The position numbers were made by a program, and so were the translations under genes. DNA of 64,000 bases from Variovorax sp. Root318D1 (GTDB taxonomy: Bacteria; Pseudomonadota; Gammaproteobacteria; Burkholderiales; Burkholderiaceae_C): positions 187,384 through 251,383 of the forward strand of contig NZ_LMCQ01000020.1 in the NCBI RefSeq assembly GCF_001424835.1, given 5' to 3'. Each line of letters starts with the position of its first letter. The first letter of the stretch is position 1. Below the pieces are notes generated by a model. The model was not told the origin of the DNA, did not search any database, and was given only the letters and a program-made list of their open reading frames with translations. Below, piece after piece: positions 1-10,047 of the stretch.

Positions 1-256
1 GGCGCGTCCCAAGGTGCTGCTGCTCGACGAACCCACCATGGGCCTGTCGCCCATCATGTGCGACAAGATCTTCGAGGTGGTGCAGACCGTGGCCGCGCAG
101 GGCGTGACCATTCTGCTGGTGGAGCAGAACGCCAACCGCGCGCTGCAGCTGGCCGACCGTGGCTACGTGATGGAGTCCGGGCTCATCACGATGAACGGCG
201 ATGCCAAGGAACTGCTGCGCGACCCGCGCGTGCGGGCCGCCTACCTGGGCGAGTAG
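1..256 (+). CDS. livF: branched-chain amino acid ABC transporter ATP-binding protein, LivF-type (3' part only)
   Basis: Only the last 84 or so codons lie in the window; the gene starts upstream. The visible part opens with a Walker B segment (LLLDEP) followed by TMGLSP, then the H-loop region, here VEQNANRAL, and ends in a typical LivF tail with YVMESG and a terminal AYLGE. These are hallmarks of the LivF ATPase, which powers uptake of branched-chain amino acids or related compounds at the inner membrane. A Bug-type receptor follows on the opposite strand. The substrate cannot be told from this fragment; urea or aromatic-acid homologues are possible. Confidence 0.85.
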   Translation, partial: ARPKVLLLDEPTMGLSPIMCDKIFEVVQTVAAQGVTILLVEQNANRALQLADRGYVMESGLITMNGDAKELLRDPRVRAAYLGE

Positions 257-272
257 CCGGCGAGGGCCGGGG

Positions 273-1253
273 TCAGTCGACCCTGGCGCCGGTCGCCTTC
301 ACGACGGCTTCGTACTTGGAGAGCTCGCTCTTCATGAACGCGCCGAACTGCTCGGGCGAACTGGCCACGGGCTCGGCGAGCAGCGTGGCAAAACGGGTCT
401 TCGTTTCCGGTGCATTCAGCGCCGCCACGAAGGCTTGGTTGAGCTTCACGACCACGTCGTGCGGCGTGCCGGCCGGTGCCACCAGCCCCCACCAGGTGTC
501 GATCGAAAAGCCCTTGAGCGTGTCGGCCACGGGCGGCACGTCCGGCATGGCGCTGCTGCGCTGCAAGGTTGTGACGGCAATGGCCTTGAGCTTGCCCGAG
601 CGGATGTTCGGCGCCGCCGTGGCCAGGTTGTCGAAGTTGAAATCGACCTGCCCCGAGAGCAGCGCCAGTTGCGCCGGATTACCGCCGTTGTACGGAATAT
701 GCAGCGCGAAGATGCCGGCCTGCTTCTTGAACAGTTCGCCCGCCAGATGCCCGGCGCTGCCGTTGCCGCCGCTGCCGTAGTTGAGCTTGGCCGGGTTGGC
801 CTTGGCGTAGCGGACCAGGTCGGCCAGGGTGTTGATTTTCAGGCGCTGCGCCGTCTCGGCATTCATCACCAGCACGTTCGGCACGCGCACCATCTGCGTG
901 ATGGGTGCGAAGTCGGTCGCGGCGTTGAACGGCATCTTGCTGTAGAGCCACGGATTCACCGCATGGGTGGCGGTGGCCGCAATGCCGATGGTGAGGCCGT
1001 CGGGCGCGGCCTTGGCGACGATGTCCGCGCCGATGTTGCCGCCCGCACCGGGCTTGTTGTCGATGATGACCGTGCCCAGCGTGTCCTTCACGCGTTCGGC
1101 CAGCATGCGGGCCGTGACGTCGATCGGACCGCCCGCAGCGTAGGGCACCACCAGGCGGATCGGGCGCTGTTGCTGCTGCTGGGCCACCGCCTGGCCGGTG
1201 GCAATCAGCGTGGCACTGGCCAGCAGTGCGAGGAGAAAGTGTCTCGTTTTCAT
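273..1253 (-). CDS. Bug-type tripartite tricarboxylate transporter receptor (periplasmic binding protein)
   Basis: A 326-residue protein with an N-terminal signal peptide (MKTRHFLLALLAS, then an AVA-Q-like cleavage region) followed by a Bug/TctC fold. Family marks are the IRLVVPYAAGGPID segment near residue 31 and the DNKPGAGGNIG segment about 30 residues later. Bug proteins bind carboxylates or other small metabolites in the periplasm for tripartite tricarboxylate transporters. No TctA or TctB membrane genes are nearby, so this is one of the orphan receptors that are numerous in Burkholderiales. It faces the livF-type gene and lies behind the ferredoxin reductase gene. The ligand is unknown. 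Confidence 0.9.
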   Translation of the reverse strand: MKTRHFLLALLASATLIATGQAVAQQQQQRPIRLVVPYAAGGPIDVTARMLAERVKDTLGTVIIDNKPGAGGNIGADIVAKAAPDGLTIGIAATATHAVNPWLYSKMPFNAATDFAPITQMVRVPNVLVMNAETAQRLKINTLADLVRYAKANPAKLNYGSGGNGSAGHLAGELFKKQAGIFALHIPYNGGNPAQLALLSGQVDFNFDNLATAAPNIRSGKLKAIAVTTLQRSSAMPDVPPVADTLKGFSIDTWWGLVAPAGTPHDVVVKLNQAFVAALNAPETKTRFATLLAEPVASSPEQFGAFMKSELSKYEAVVKATGARVD

Positions 1254-1293
1254 TTTTTGTTCCGTGTCGTCTTGCGGGGATCAAGATCGGAGA

Positions 1294-2358
1294 TCAGGGC
1301 AGCGCCTTGTCCGCCTCGGTGGTGAACGCGTCGGCAAAGAACTCGTCTTGGGGCAGGCCCGCCAGCGTCACGTAGTCGTGCTTGGCCGAGTCGACCACGA
1401 TCGGCGCACCGCAGGCGTAGACCTGGTGGCCCGAAAGGTCGGCAAAGTCTTCCAGCACCGCGCGGTGCACGAAGCCCGTGCGGCCGGTCCAGTTGTCTTC
1501 GGGCGTGGCGTTGGAAACGACCGGCACGTAGCGCAGGTTCGGCATTTCCTTCAGCTGCTCGCGCACCCAGCCGTCCATGTAGAGGTCTTCAGGCCGGCGG
1601 CCGCCCCAGTAGAGCGCGGCGGGCCGGTCGATGCGCTTGAACTTCATGTGCTCGAGCAAGGCCTTGATCGGCGCAAAGCCGGTGCCAGAGGCCAGGAGGA
1701 TCATCGGCTTGTCGGAGTCCTCGCGCAGGAAGAAGCTGCCGTAGGGGCCCTCGATGCGAAGGATTTCCTTCTCTTTCATCACGCCGAACACGTGGTCGGT
1801 GAACTTGCCACCGGGCAGGTGCCGCAGGTGCAATTCGATGCCCGTGCCCGGCTCGCTCAGCGTGTGCGGCGCATTGGCCATCGAATAGCTGCGGCGCGCG
1901 CCGTCGCGCAGGATGAATTCCACATACTGGCCCGCATGAAACTGCAGCGGCTCGCCGGCCGGCAATTGCAGGCGCAGCTTCATCACGTCATGCGACAGCC
2001 GCGTGAGTGCAAGCACCCGCACCGGCATCTTGCGGATCGGCAGCGCGCCGGCCTCGGTGACCTGGCGCGACTCGAGCACCACGTCGCTCTTGGCATGGGC
2101 GCAGCAGGTCAGCACGAAGCCGGCCAGTTGCTCTTCAGCGCTCAGGGCCTTGCTCTGGTGCGGACCGAGTTCGACCTCGCCGGAGAGCTTCTTGCACTTG
2201 CACGAGCCGCAGGCGCCGTCCTTGCACCCATAGGGGAGCCCGATGCCTTGCCGGATGCCGGCCGCGAGAATGGTTTCATCGCCATGCACCACGAAGTGAC
2301 GCCCGCTGGGCTCGACGGTGATGGAAAAGCCCGCGTCATGCGGCGCTGCAACAGTCAT
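1294..2358 (-). CDS. 2Fe-2S ferredoxin-NAD(P)H reductase, CDP-6-deoxy-delta-3,4-glucoseen reductase-like
   Basis: A 354-residue electron-transfer protein. The N-terminal plant-type 2Fe-2S domain carries the cysteine set GCKDGACGSCKC plus a fourth cysteine in VLTCCAH. An FAD domain follows with RSYSMAN, then an NAD(P) domain with LLASGTGFAPIKAL. Proteins of this kind pass electrons from NAD(P)H through FAD and the iron-sulfur cluster to an oxygenase or similar partner. Betaproteobacterial members are usually annotated as CDP-6-deoxy-delta-3,4-glucoseen reductase, but no CDP-sugar genes are nearby, so the partner is unknown. The ATG at 2358 puts the iron-sulfur domain at the usual place; a longer reading frame upstream overlaps the divergent gene and is unlikely to be translated. 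Confidence 0.85.
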   Translation of the reverse strand: MTVAAPHDAGFSITVEPSGRHFVVHGDETILAAGIRQGIGLPYGCKDGACGSCKCKKLSGEVELGPHQSKALSAEEQLAGFVLTCCAHAKSDVVLESRQVTEAGALPIRKMPVRVLALTRLSHDVMKLRLQLPAGEPLQFHAGQYVEFILRDGARRSYSMANAPHTLSEPGTGIELHLRHLPGGKFTDHVFGVMKEKEILRIEGPYGSFFLREDSDKPMILLASGTGFAPIKALLEHMKFKRIDRPAALYWGGRRPEDLYMDGWVREQLKEMPNLRYVPVVSNATPEDNWTGRTGFVHRAVLEDFADLSGHQVYACGAPIVVDSAKHDYVTLAGLPQDEFFADAFTTEADKALP

Positions 2359-2422
2359 CGGTATTCTTCGGCTTGTTTCAGCCTGTGGCAGAAAAGAGAA
2401 AAAAGGGAAAGGACCCCGGATT

Positions 2423-3355
2423 TTGCCTTCAATCAATAGCCCTTCCGGCGCGCTGCCGGCGCGCTTTCGCCGCGAGCGCCTGCTGATCGTGGGGTGCGGA
2501 GACGTGGGCCAGCGCGTGGCGCGCGATCTGCGGGGCCGCATGCAGCTGGTGGCGCTCACTTCGTCGATGGCCCGCGTGCCGGCGCTGCGGGCAGCTGGTA
2601 TTCGCCCGCTCGTGGGCAACCTTGACGACCCTGCCACGCTGCGGCGGCTGGCCGGCGTGGCCACGCGCGTGCTGCACCTGGCGCCGCCGGCGCGCGATGG
2701 CGGTGCCTCGTGGTGGCGGGATCAGCGCACCACCGCGCTGACGCGCGCGCTGCGGCTGCGCTCCGCGCCGCTGGCATTCGTCTATGGATCCACCAGCGGC
2801 GTCTATGGCGACTGCGGCGGCGCGCGGGTGACCGAGACGCGGGCCGTGCGGCCCGACACGCCCCGCGCCCATCGCCGCGTGGATGCCGAGCGGGCGGTGC
2901 GCTGGCTCGGCCGCAGCGCCGGCGTGCGTGCGAGCATCCTGCGCATTCCAGGCATCTATGCGCCAGACCGGGAAGGCGGAACGCCGCGCCAGCGCCTTCA
3001 GCGCGGCACGCCCGTGCTGCGGCGCGAGGACGACGTGTTCACCAGCCACATTCACGCCGACGACCTGGCGCGCGCTTGCGTGGCGGCGCTGTTCCGCGGC
3101 CGGCCGCAGCGCATCGTGCATGCCGCCGACGACACCGAGCTGCGCATGGGCGACTACATCGACCTGGCCGCCGACTTGTACGGCATGCCCCGCCCGCCGC
3201 GCCTGGCGCGCGACGAAGCCCAGCGCCAATTGCCGCTGCAACTGCTGAGTTTCATGGGGGAATCGCGCCGGCTCGACAACACACGGCTCAAGCGCGAACT
3301 GCGCGTGCGGCTTGTGCACCCGACGGTGCATACAGGGCTGCGCGAGGCAGCCTGA
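2423..3355 (+). CDS. NAD(P)-binding SDR/epimerase-like protein (YeeZ-type)
   Basis: About 310 residues. The N-terminal dinucleotide-binding motif is LLIVGCGDVGQRVA, followed by a Rossmann fold and the segment YGSTSGVYGD typical of extended SDR or YeeZ-like proteins. The later HIHADDLARA segment is also typical. The substrate is unknown. The TTG start at 2423 is chosen because a purine-rich ribosome site (GGAAAGGA) lies just upstream and no ATG exists before the nucleotide-binding motif except one far upstream inside the divergent gene. It is divergent from the ferredoxin reductase; the two share a 64-bp intergenic region. Confidence 0.7.
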   Translation: MPSINSPSGALPARFRRERLLIVGCGDVGQRVARDLRGRMQLVALTSSMARVPALRAAGIRPLVGNLDDPATLRRLAGVATRVLHLAPPARDGGASWWRDQRTTALTRALRLRSAPLAFVYGSTSGVYGDCGGARVTETRAVRPDTPRAHRRVDAERAVRWLGRSAGVRASILRIPGIYAPDREGGTPRQRLQRGTPVLRREDDVFTSHIHADDLARACVAALFRGRPQRIVHAADDTELRMGDYIDLAADLYGMPRPPRLARDEAQRQLPLQLLSFMGESRRLDNTRLKRELRVRLVHPTVHTGLREAA

Positions 3356-3371
3356 ATGCCGGTCAAAAATG

Positions 3372-3456
3372 TGGTGCCCGGGGCCGGAATCGAACCGGCA
3401 CACCTTTCGGTGGGGGATTTTGAGTCCCCTGCGTCTACCAATTTCACCACCCGGGC
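3372..3456 (-). tRNA. tRNA-Leu (anticodon CAA)
   Basis: On the minus strand the 85-base segment folds as a class II tRNA. The acceptor stem starts GCCCGGG and pairs with CCCGGGC before ACCA. The anticodon stem GGGGA/TCCCC encloses loop CTCAAAA, giving anticodon CAA, which reads UUG. A long variable arm (ACCGAAAGGT) and the T-loop GTTCGATTC are present, and the 3' CCA is encoded. It lies between the SDR-like gene and cysM. Confidence 0.97.
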
Positions 3457-3498
3457 AGGGTTCTGAAGCAAGCCCAAAATTATGGCACAGTGGCTGCC

Positions 3499-4401
3499 AT
3501 GAATTATCCGACGATCGAAGACGCCATCGGCAAGACCCCCCTGGTGGCACTGCAACGCATCGATGCGGCCGAAAACGCCAAGCGCGGCAATGTGATCCTC
3601 GGCAAGCTGGAAGGCAACAATCCCGCGGGTTCGGTGAAAGACCGTCCCGCGCTCTCGATGATCAAGCGCGCCGAGGAGCGCGGCGAAATCAAGCCCGGCG
3701 ACACGCTGATCGAAGCCACCTCGGGCAACACTGGCATCGCGCTGGCCATGGCCGCGGCCATCAAGGGCTATCGCATGGTGCTGATCATGCCGGAGGACCT
3801 GTCCGTGGAGCGCGCACAGACCATGAAGGCCTTTGGCGCCGAATTGGTGCTCACACCCAAGAGCGGCGGCATGGAATACGCGCGCGACCTTGCCGAACAG
3901 ATGGTGGCGCAGGGCAAGGGCCGCGTACTCGACCAGTTCGCCAATGCCGACAACCCGCGCATCCACTACGAGACCACCGGCCCAGAGATCTGGACCGACA
4001 CCAAGGGCAAGATCACGCATTTCGTGAGCGCCATGGGCACCACCGGCACCATCACCGGCGTCTCGCGCTTCTTGAAGGAAAAGAATCCCGCGGTGCGCAT
4101 CATCGGCGCGCAGCCGGCCGAAGGCTCGCGCATTCCGGGCATCCGCAAATGGCCCACCGAATACCTGCCCAAGATCTACGAGCCGAGCCGCGTCGATGAA
4201 GAAATCAGCGTGAGCCAGGACAACGCCGAAGAGATGTGCCGGCGCCTCGCGCGCGAAGAGGGCATCTTCGGCGGCATCTCCGCGGCCGGTGCACTCTGGG
4301 TCGCGCTCGAAGTGGCCAAGACGGTGGAGAACGCCACCATCGTGTTCGTCGTGTGCGATCGCGGCGACCGCTATCTTTCGACCGGCGTGTTCCCCGCCTG
4401 A
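3499..4401 (+). CDS. cysM: cysteine synthase B (O-acetylserine sulfhydrylase, CysM)
   Basis: A 300-residue PLP enzyme that makes cysteine from O-acetylserine and sulfide or thiosulfate. The PLP lysine motif is NPAGSVKDRPA, the substrate loop is EATSGNTGIALA, and the phosphate-binding loop is GTTGTITG. A CysM-like arginine-containing segment precedes the SRIPGIRKWP region. The chosen ATG (MNYPTIEDA) matches the family start; a GTG three codons upstream is possible. A Nudix hydrolase gene follows 13 bases after the stop, so the two may be co-transcribed with tusA. Confidence 0.95.
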   Translation: MNYPTIEDAIGKTPLVALQRIDAAENAKRGNVILGKLEGNNPAGSVKDRPALSMIKRAEERGEIKPGDTLIEATSGNTGIALAMAAAIKGYRMVLIMPEDLSVERAQTMKAFGAELVLTPKSGGMEYARDLAEQMVAQGKGRVLDQFANADNPRIHYETTGPEIWTDTKGKITHFVSAMGTTGTITGVSRFLKEKNPAVRIIGAQPAEGSRIPGIRKWPTEYLPKIYEPSRVDEEISVSQDNAEEMCRRLAREEGIFGGISAAGALWVALEVAKTVENATIVFVVCDRGDRYLSTGVFPA

Positions 4402-4414
4402 CAGAGCCACGACC

Positions 4415-4993
4415 ATGCCCCATCCCAAGTTTTGCCAGGCCTGCGCCACGCCTCTCGAATGGATCGCGCTGATGGAAGACGGCGGCCCCAAGGAGCGGCT
4501 GCGTTGCCCCTCATGCGGCCACACGCATTGGAACAATCCCACGCCCGTGCTGGCTGCCATCGTCGAGTACCGCGGCCAGGTGCTGCTGGCGCGCAATGCG
4601 GCATGGCCGGCCAAGATGTATGCGCTGATCACCGGCTTCATGGAGGCCGGCGAAACGCCCGAGGAAGGCATTGCGCGCGAGGTGAAGGAAGAAACCAACC
4701 TCGACGTGAGCGCGGCCAAGCTCGTCGGTGCGTACGACTTTCAGCGCATGAACCAGATCATCATCGCCTACCACGTGGTGGCCGATGGCGACGTCAGGCT
4801 CTCGCCCGAGCTCGTGGACTATCGCCTCTACGACCTGCCCGATCTCAAGTGCTGGCCCGCCGGCACCGGCTATGCGCTGGCCGACTGGCTGCGCGCGCGC
4901 GGCCACGAGCCCGTGTTCTTCACCGCGGCCGAAAACGAAGCGCGGCGCCGCGGACTCGTGCTGCCGCCCGAGGAGCCGAAGCATGGAAGTTGA
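4415..4993 (+). CDS. Nudix hydrolase with N-terminal zinc ribbon
   Basis: A 192-residue protein. Two CxxC pairs (FCQACA and RCPSCGH) near residues 6 to 36 form a zinc ribbon as in NADH pyrophosphatase-like proteins. The Nudix box starts GFMEAGETPEEG and continues AREVKEETNL. It fits the consensus except that the last glycine is asparagine (EETN instead of EExG). The enzyme probably cleaves a nucleoside diphosphate linked to another group; the substrate is unknown. It sits between cysM and tusA, and its stop overlaps the tusA start by 11 bases, which suggests translational coupling. Confidence 0.85.
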   Translation: MPHPKFCQACATPLEWIALMEDGGPKERLRCPSCGHTHWNNPTPVLAAIVEYRGQVLLARNAAWPAKMYALITGFMEAGETPEEGIAREVKEETNLDVSAAKLVGAYDFQRMNQIIIAYHVVADGDVRLSPELVDYRLYDLPDLKCWPAGTGYALADWLRARGHEPVFFTAAENEARRRGLVLPPEEPKHGS

Positions 4994-5210
4994 TCGCGAA
5001 ATCGATACGCGCGGGCTGAACTGTCCGCTGCCCATTCTCAAGGCGAAGAAGTCGCTCAACGACATGGCGAGCGGTCAGCTCCTCAAGGTGGTGTCAACCG
5101 ACCCCGGCTCGGTGCGCGACTTTCAGGCCTTTGCGCGCCAGACCGGCAACGAGCTGGTCGAACAGCAGACGATCGGCAGCGACTTCATCCATGTGCTGAA
5201 GAGGCGCTGA
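4983..5210 (+). CDS. tusA: TusA-type sulfurtransferase (SirA family)
   Basis: A 75-residue sulfur carrier. The DTRGLNCPLPILKAK segment holds the family's active cysteine (residue 14) in the CPxP motif. TusA proteins accept sulfur from a cysteine desulfurase and pass it on for tRNA 2-thiouridine or cofactor synthesis. Its position in an operon behind cysM fits sulfur metabolism. The start lies inside the end of the Nudix gene. A strong hairpin terminator follows immediately. Confidence 0.88.
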   Translation: MEVDREIDTRGLNCPLPILKAKKSLNDMASGQLLKVVSTDPGSVRDFQAFARQTGNELVEQQTIGSDFIHVLKRR

Positions 5211-5220
5211 CCAGAAAAGA

Positions 5221-5243
5221 AAAGGGCCCCGTCGGGGCCCTTT
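5221..5243. terminator. bidirectional Rho-independent terminator
   Basis: The hairpin AAAGGGCCCC - GTC - GGGGCCCTTT lies between the convergent tusA and galU genes. It is flanked by A-rich sequence on the left and T-rich on the right, so it can serve transcripts from both strands. Confidence 0.9.
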
Positions 5244-5247
5244 CTCT

Positions 5248-6138
5248 TCAGAGCTCCAAGCTCTTCAGATACTCGCGGAATTGCGCGCCCACTTCGGGGT
5301 GCGCCAGCGCAAGCTCCACCGAGGCTTGCAAAAAGCCTTCCTTGCTGCCGCAGTCGTAGCGGATGCCCTTGTAGGCATAGGCGTAGACCGCTTCCTTCTT
5401 CATCAGCGCAGCGATGCCGTCTGTGAGCTGGATTTCGCCGCCCGCGCCCTTGGGCTGGTTGCGAATCTCGTCGAACACGCCGGGCGTGAGGATGTAGCGA
5501 CCCGCCACGCCAAGGCGCGAGGGTGCCTTGTCTGGCGAGGGCTTCTCGATCATGCGATCAACCTTCACGAGATCGTCGCCGATGGATTCACCTGCCACGA
5601 TGCCGTAGCGCTTCACGTGCTCGAGCGGCACTTCCTGCACTGCCAGCACCGATGCGCCCAGCTTGCCGAAAGCAGCCGTCATCTGCGCAAGAACGGGCAT
5701 TCCGCCCACCGGGCCGACCATCAAGTCGTCGGCCAGCAGCACGGCAAAGGGTTCGTTGCCGACCAGGTGTTCGGCGCACAGCACTGCATGGCCCAAGCCC
5801 AGCATGCGCGGCTGGCGCACGTAGGAGCAGGTCATGTCGTCGGGCATCACGGAGCGCGCGATGTTGAGCAGCTCGTGCTTGCCGCTCGCCTCGAGTTGGC
5901 TCTCGAGTTCGTAGGCGGTGTCGTAGTGATCTTCGATGGCACGCTTGTTTCGGCCCGTTACGAAAATCATGTCGCGAATGCCCGCCGCGTAGGCTTCCTC
6001 AACCGCGTACTGGATGAGTGGCTTGTCGACAACCGGCAGCATTTCCTTTGGCTGCGCCTTGGTGGCGGGCAGAAAGCGGGTGCCGAAACCTGCAACAGGA
6101 AATACGGCCTTGCGGATGCGTGTCGAGGGAATGGGCAT
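5248..6138 (-). CDS. galU: UTP-glucose-1-phosphate uridylyltransferase
   Basis: A 296-residue enzyme making UDP-glucose from UTP and glucose 1-phosphate, for polysaccharide and envelope synthesis. The nucleotide-binding start reads [18 protein letters not shown], followed by the [11 protein letters not shown] segment typical of GalU. The lysine-containing VDRMIEKP segment lies further on. The ATG at 6138 is preferred over a TTG two codons upstream. It lies downstream of valS on the same strand with about 110 bases between. Confidence 0.95.
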   Translation of the reverse strand: MPIPSTRIRKAVFPVAGFGTRFLPATKAQPKEMLPVVDKPLIQYAVEEAYAAGIRDMIFVTGRNKRAIEDHYDTAYELESQLEASGKHELLNIARSVMPDDMTCSYVRQPRMLGLGHAVLCAEHLVGNEPFAVLLADDLMVGPVGGMPVLAQMTAAFGKLGASVLAVQEVPLEHVKRYGIVAGESIGDDLVKVDRMIEKPSPDKAPSRLGVAGRYILTPGVFDEIRNQPKGAGGEIQLTDGIAALMKKEAVYAYAYKGIRYDCGSKEGFLQASVELALAHPEVGAQFREYLKSLEL

Positions 6139-6248
6139 GGACAATTTGGGCGTCTGTTCGTTCAGTTGAAGAAGAAGGTTTTAGAAGTCAATAAACGGTA
6201 CCGAAATACCGCTTTTGTCATCCTAAACCCTGACCCGATCCATGTGTG

Positions 6249-9146
6249 TCAGCCAAGACGCACAAGCTGATCGCGAAGACGTTCCAAGGTTGCACTGAAA
6301 TCGCTCAGGCGCTTGCGCTCCTGTTCGATGACAGCCGGTGGTGCCTTAGCTACAAAGGCTTCATTGCCGAGCTTGCCGTTCACTTTCAGGATCTCGCCTT
6401 CGATGCGAGCAATTTCCTTGCCTATGCGCGCACGCTCGGCGGCCTTGTCGATCTCCATGTGCAGGCACAGGCGTGCCGTGCCCACCACGGCCACGGGCGC
6501 CGCTTCGGCCGCTGCCGACCATGAAGCCTCGTCGTCGAACACTTTCACTTCCTTGAGCTTGGCCAGGGCCTGCAGCACCGGTGCCGCATCGCGCAGGAAC
6601 GCCGCGCCCTCGGCATCGTCGGCCACCGCATAGAGCGGCAGGCGCACGGCGGGGGACACGTTCATTTCGCCGCGCAGCGTGCGGCACGCATCCACCAGCG
6701 CCTTCAGGCGCGCCACGTGCGCTTCGGCTGCTTCGTCGATCTTCCCGGGCTGGCTCTGCGGGTATGTCGCCACCATGATCGATTCGCCCTCGCGTCCTGC
6801 GACGGGCGCGACCTTCTGCCACAACTCTTCCGTGATGAACGGAATCACCGGATGCGCAAGGCGCAGCAGTGCCTCGAGCGTGCGGATCAGCGTGCGGCGC
6901 GTGGCGCGCTTCTGCGAATCGTCACCGGTCTGGATCTGCACCTTCGCGATCTCGAGGTACCAGTCGCAGAACTCGTCCCAGGCAAACTGGTAGATGGCGT
7001 TGGCCACGTTGTCGAGCCGATATTCCTCGAAGCCCTTGGCCACTTCGGCTTCGACGCGCTGCAGCTTCGAGGCGATCCAGAAATCGGCCCGGCTGAACTT
7101 CAGGTAGCCGTGGGCCGGTCCGCCGACGGCGCACTCTTCCTTGGTGTGCTCGCGCAGGCCGCAGTCCTGCCCCTCGCAGTTCATCAGCACGAAGCGCGTG
7201 GCGTTCCAGAGCTTGTTACAGAAGTTGCGGTAACCCTCGCAGCGCTTGCTGTCGAAATTGATGCTGCGGCCGAGCGATGCGAGCGATGCGAAGGTGAAAC
7301 GCAGCGCATCGGCGCCAAAGGCCGGAATGCCTTCGGGAAATTCTTTCTGCGTGTTCTTGCGCACCGCGGGTGCGGTCTCGGGCTTGCGCAGGCCTTGCGT
7401 GCGCTTGTCGAGCAGCTCGGGCAATGCAATGCCGTCGATCAGGTCGACCGGGTCGAGCACGTTGCCTTCCGACTTGCTCATCTTCTTGCCTTGCGCATCG
7501 CGCACCAGGCCGTGGATGTACACGTCCTTGAACGGCACCTTGCCGGTGAAGTGCTTGGTCATCATGATCATCCGGGCGACCCAGAAGAAGATGATGTCGT
7601 AGCCCGTCACCAGCACGCTCGAAGGCAGGTACAGCTCCAGGTCCTTCGTCTTCTCGGGCCAGCCGAGCGTGGAGAAGGGCACCAGGGCCGCCGAGTACCA
7701 GGTGTCGAGCACGTCTTCGTCGCGGCGCAGCTTCTTGCCCGGGGCCTTGGCCTCGGCCTCTGCCTCGTCATGCGCGACGTACACATTGCCTTCGTCGTCA
7801 TACCAAGCCGGAATCTGATGGCCCCACCAGAGCTGCCGCGAAATGGTCCAGTCCTGGATGTTCTCCATCCAGTGGTTGTAGGTGTTGACCCAGTTCTCGG
7901 GCACGAAGCGCACCTCGCCGGTCTTCACCACGTCGATGGCCTTCTGCGCGATCGACTGGCCGTCGGCACCCGGCCGCGTCATGGCCACATACCACTGGTC
8001 GGTGAGCATCGGCTCGACGATGGCGCCCGAGCGCGCGCAGCGCGGCACCATCAGCTTGTGCTTCTTCACTTCGACCATGAGGCCGAGCGCATCGAGGTCG
8101 GCCACGATGGCCTTGCGCGCGACGAAGCGGTCCATGCCGCGGTACTTCGCGGGCGCGTTGTCGTTGATGGTCGCATCGAGCGTGAGGATGCCGATCATCT
8201 CGAGCTTGTGGCGCTGGCCGACGGCGTAGTCGTTGTAGTCGTGCGCGGGCGTCACCTTTACCACGCCGGTGCCGAACTCCTTGTCGACGTAGTCGTCGGC
8301 AATGATGGGGATCAGCCGGTCTACCAGCGGCAGCTTCACGCGCTGGCCGATCAGGTGTTTGTAGCGCTCGTCTTCGGGGTGAACCATCACGGCCGTGTCG
8401 CCCAGCATGGTTTCGGGCCGCGTGGTGGCAACGGTCAGCGTGGCGCTCCCGTCTTCCAGCGGATAGGCGATGTGCCAGAGCGAACCGTCTTCCTCTTCGC
8501 TTTCCACTTCGAGGTCGCTCACCGAGGTCTTGAGCACCGGGTCCCAGTTGCCCAGGCGCTTGCCGCGGTAGATCAGGCCTTCTTCATAAAGCGAGACGAA
8601 GGTTTGCGTGACGACCTTCGAAAGGTCATCGTCCATCGTGAAGTATTCGCGGCTCCAGTCGACCGTGTCGCCCATGCGGCGCATCTGGCCGGTGATGGTG
8701 TTGCCGCTCTTTTCCTTCCACTCCCACACCTTCGCGACGAAGTTCTTGCGTGCCTCAGCGGGCGTCGGGCCCATGTCGTGGCGGCTGATCTTCTGTTCCT
8801 GCAGCTGCCGTTCCACCACGATCTGCGTGGCGATGCCCGCATGGTCGGTGCCCGGCAGCCAGAGCGTGTTGTCGCCCTTCATGCGGTGGTAGCGCGCGAG
8901 GCTGTCCATGATGGTCTGATTGAACGCATGGCCCATGTGCAGCGTGCCCGTCACGTTGGGCGGCGGCAGCTGGATCGCGAACGAATCGGCGCCTTCCTTC
9001 GGCTCCTGGGTGCCGCGGAAACCGGCCTTGGCATAGCCGCGCTTTTCCCACTCCGGGCCCCAGTGCGCCTCGATGGCGGCGGGTTCGAACGATTTGGACA
9101 GGCTGTCCAGACCAGGCTGGGCGGAAGGGGTGGTGGATTCGCTCAT
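6249..9146 (-). CDS. valS: valyl-tRNA synthetase
   Basis: A 965-residue class I aminoacyl-tRNA synthetase charging tRNA-Val. The HIGH-type motif is HMGH (near residue 70, after PPNVTGTL), and the KMSKS motif is in [10 protein letters not shown] (near residue 555). The editing domain region [12 protein letters not shown] is present. The C terminus has the expected coiled-coil arm from about residue 890. Length matches bacterial ValRS. A very long reading frame on the opposite strand is a shadow. Confidence 0.98.
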   Translation of the reverse strand: MSESTTPSAQPGLDSLSKSFEPAAIEAHWGPEWEKRGYAKAGFRGTQEPKEGADSFAIQLPPPNVTGTLHMGHAFNQTIMDSLARYHRMKGDNTLWLPGTDHAGIATQIVVERQLQEQKISRHDMGPTPAEARKNFVAKVWEWKEKSGNTITGQMRRMGDTVDWSREYFTMDDDLSKVVTQTFVSLYEEGLIYRGKRLGNWDPVLKTSVSDLEVESEEEDGSLWHIAYPLEDGSATLTVATTRPETMLGDTAVMVHPEDERYKHLIGQRVKLPLVDRLIPIIADDYVDKEFGTGVVKVTPAHDYNDYAVGQRHKLEMIGILTLDATINDNAPAKYRGMDRFVARKAIVADLDALGLMVEVKKHKLMVPRCARSGAIVEPMLTDQWYVAMTRPGADGQSIAQKAIDVVKTGEVRFVPENWVNTYNHWMENIQDWTISRQLWWGHQIPAWYDDEGNVYVAHDEAEAEAKAPGKKLRRDEDVLDTWYSAALVPFSTLGWPEKTKDLELYLPSSVLVTGYDIIFFWVARMIMMTKHFTGKVPFKDVYIHGLVRDAQGKKMSKSEGNVLDPVDLIDGIALPELLDKRTQGLRKPETAPAVRKNTQKEFPEGIPAFGADALRFTFASLASLGRSINFDSKRCEGYRNFCNKLWNATRFVLMNCEGQDCGLREHTKEECAVGGPAHGYLKFSRADFWIASKLQRVEAEVAKGFEEYRLDNVANAIYQFAWDEFCDWYLEIAKVQIQTGDDSQKRATRRTLIRTLEALLRLAHPVIPFITEELWQKVAPVAGREGESIMVATYPQSQPGKIDEAAEAHVARLKALVDACRTLRGEMNVSPAVRLPLYAVADDAEGAAFLRDAAPVLQALAKLKEVKVFDDEASWSAAAEAAPVAVVGTARLCLHMEIDKAAERARIGKEIARIEGEILKVNGKLGNEAFVAKAPPAVIEQERKRLSDFSATLERLRDQLVRLG

Positions 9147-9263
9147 TGGAGATGCAGGGAGATGCAGAACGGCGCCTTCGGGGGAGCCGTGGAGACAAGG
9201 GTGGGATAGCCAGCGATTTTACCGGGGCGGCCCCGGGCGAGCCCCACCCCACATAATTCCGGG

Positions 9264-10046
9264 ATGCTCTTCTTGCTTTCCCCTGCGAAGTCGCTCGACT
9301 ACGACACCCCCGTTCCCGCCGAAATCCCTGCCACCCAACCCCATTTCGAATCCCCGCGCGGCCCTTCGGTCGAATTGATCAAGCTGCTGCGCGAGAAGTC
9401 GCCGTTGCAGATTTCGGAGCTCATGCACCTGTCGGACAAGCTCTCTGCCCTCAATGTGGCGCGCTACCAGGCCTGGGCCGGCAAGAGCACGCCGAAGAAT
9501 GCTCGCCAGGCGGCCTTCGCATTCGACGGCGACGTGTACGGCGGCCTCGATGCCCGCTCGCTCGCGCCGGCCCAGCTGGCCTGGGCGCAGGAGCACCTTT
9601 GCATCCTGAGCGGGCTCTATGGCCTGCTGCGTCCGCTCGACCTGCTCCAGCCCTACCGGCTGGAGATGGGCACGCCGCTTGCCAACCGCCATGGCAAGGA
9701 CCTGTATGCCTTCTGGGGCTCGCGCATTGCGGAGCACCTCAACGAGCGGCTGGCGGCAGACCGCACGCCCGTCGTGGTCAATGTCGCCTCGCAGGAATAC
9801 TTCAAGTCGGTGGACAGGAAGGCGCTCAAGGCCCGCGTGGTCGAATGCGTGTTCGAGGAATGGAAGGGCGACAAGTACAAGATCGTGAGCTTCTACGCCA
9901 AGCGCGCCCGCGGACTGCTCGCGCGCTGGGCGGTGCTGCACAAGGCTGCTACGCCCAAGGCGCTGGAAAAATTCGATCTCGAGGGTTATGGTTTCGATGC
10001 CAGCGTATCGACAGCCGAAAGGCTGGTGTTCAGGAGGAAGGCTTGA
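9264..10046 (+). CDS. yaaA: peroxide stress protein YaaA (DUF328/UPF0246)
   Basis: A 260-residue cytoplasmic protein that starts MLFLLSPAKSLDY, the typical beginning of the YaaA family. The family limits damage from hydrogen peroxide and iron and binds DNA in E. coli. The segment LYGLLRPLDLLQPYRLEMG is also diagnostic. It is divergent from valS and its stop is one base before the next gene's start, so it is likely co-transcribed with the oxygenase gene that follows. Confidence 0.93.
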   Translation: MLFLLSPAKSLDYDTPVPAEIPATQPHFESPRGPSVELIKLLREKSPLQISELMHLSDKLSALNVARYQAWAGKSTPKNARQAAFAFDGDVYGGLDARSLAPAQLAWAQEHLCILSGLYGLLRPLDLLQPYRLEMGTPLANRHGKDLYAFWGSRIAEHLNERLAADRTPVVVNVASQEYFKSVDRKALKARVVECVFEEWKGDKYKIVSFYAKRARGLLARWAVLHKAATPKALEKFDLEGYGFDASVSTAERLVFRRKA

Positions 10047-10047
10047 G

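Noticed and set aside
6196-6211. Hairpin CGGTA/TACCG between valS and galU as terminator
   Set aside because: The stem has only five pairs and the minus-strand T-tract is weak; it may be chance.
6717-9209. 830-codon plus-strand open frame opposite valS
   Set aside because: It is a shadow of a highly conserved valS gene with full motifs on the other strand.
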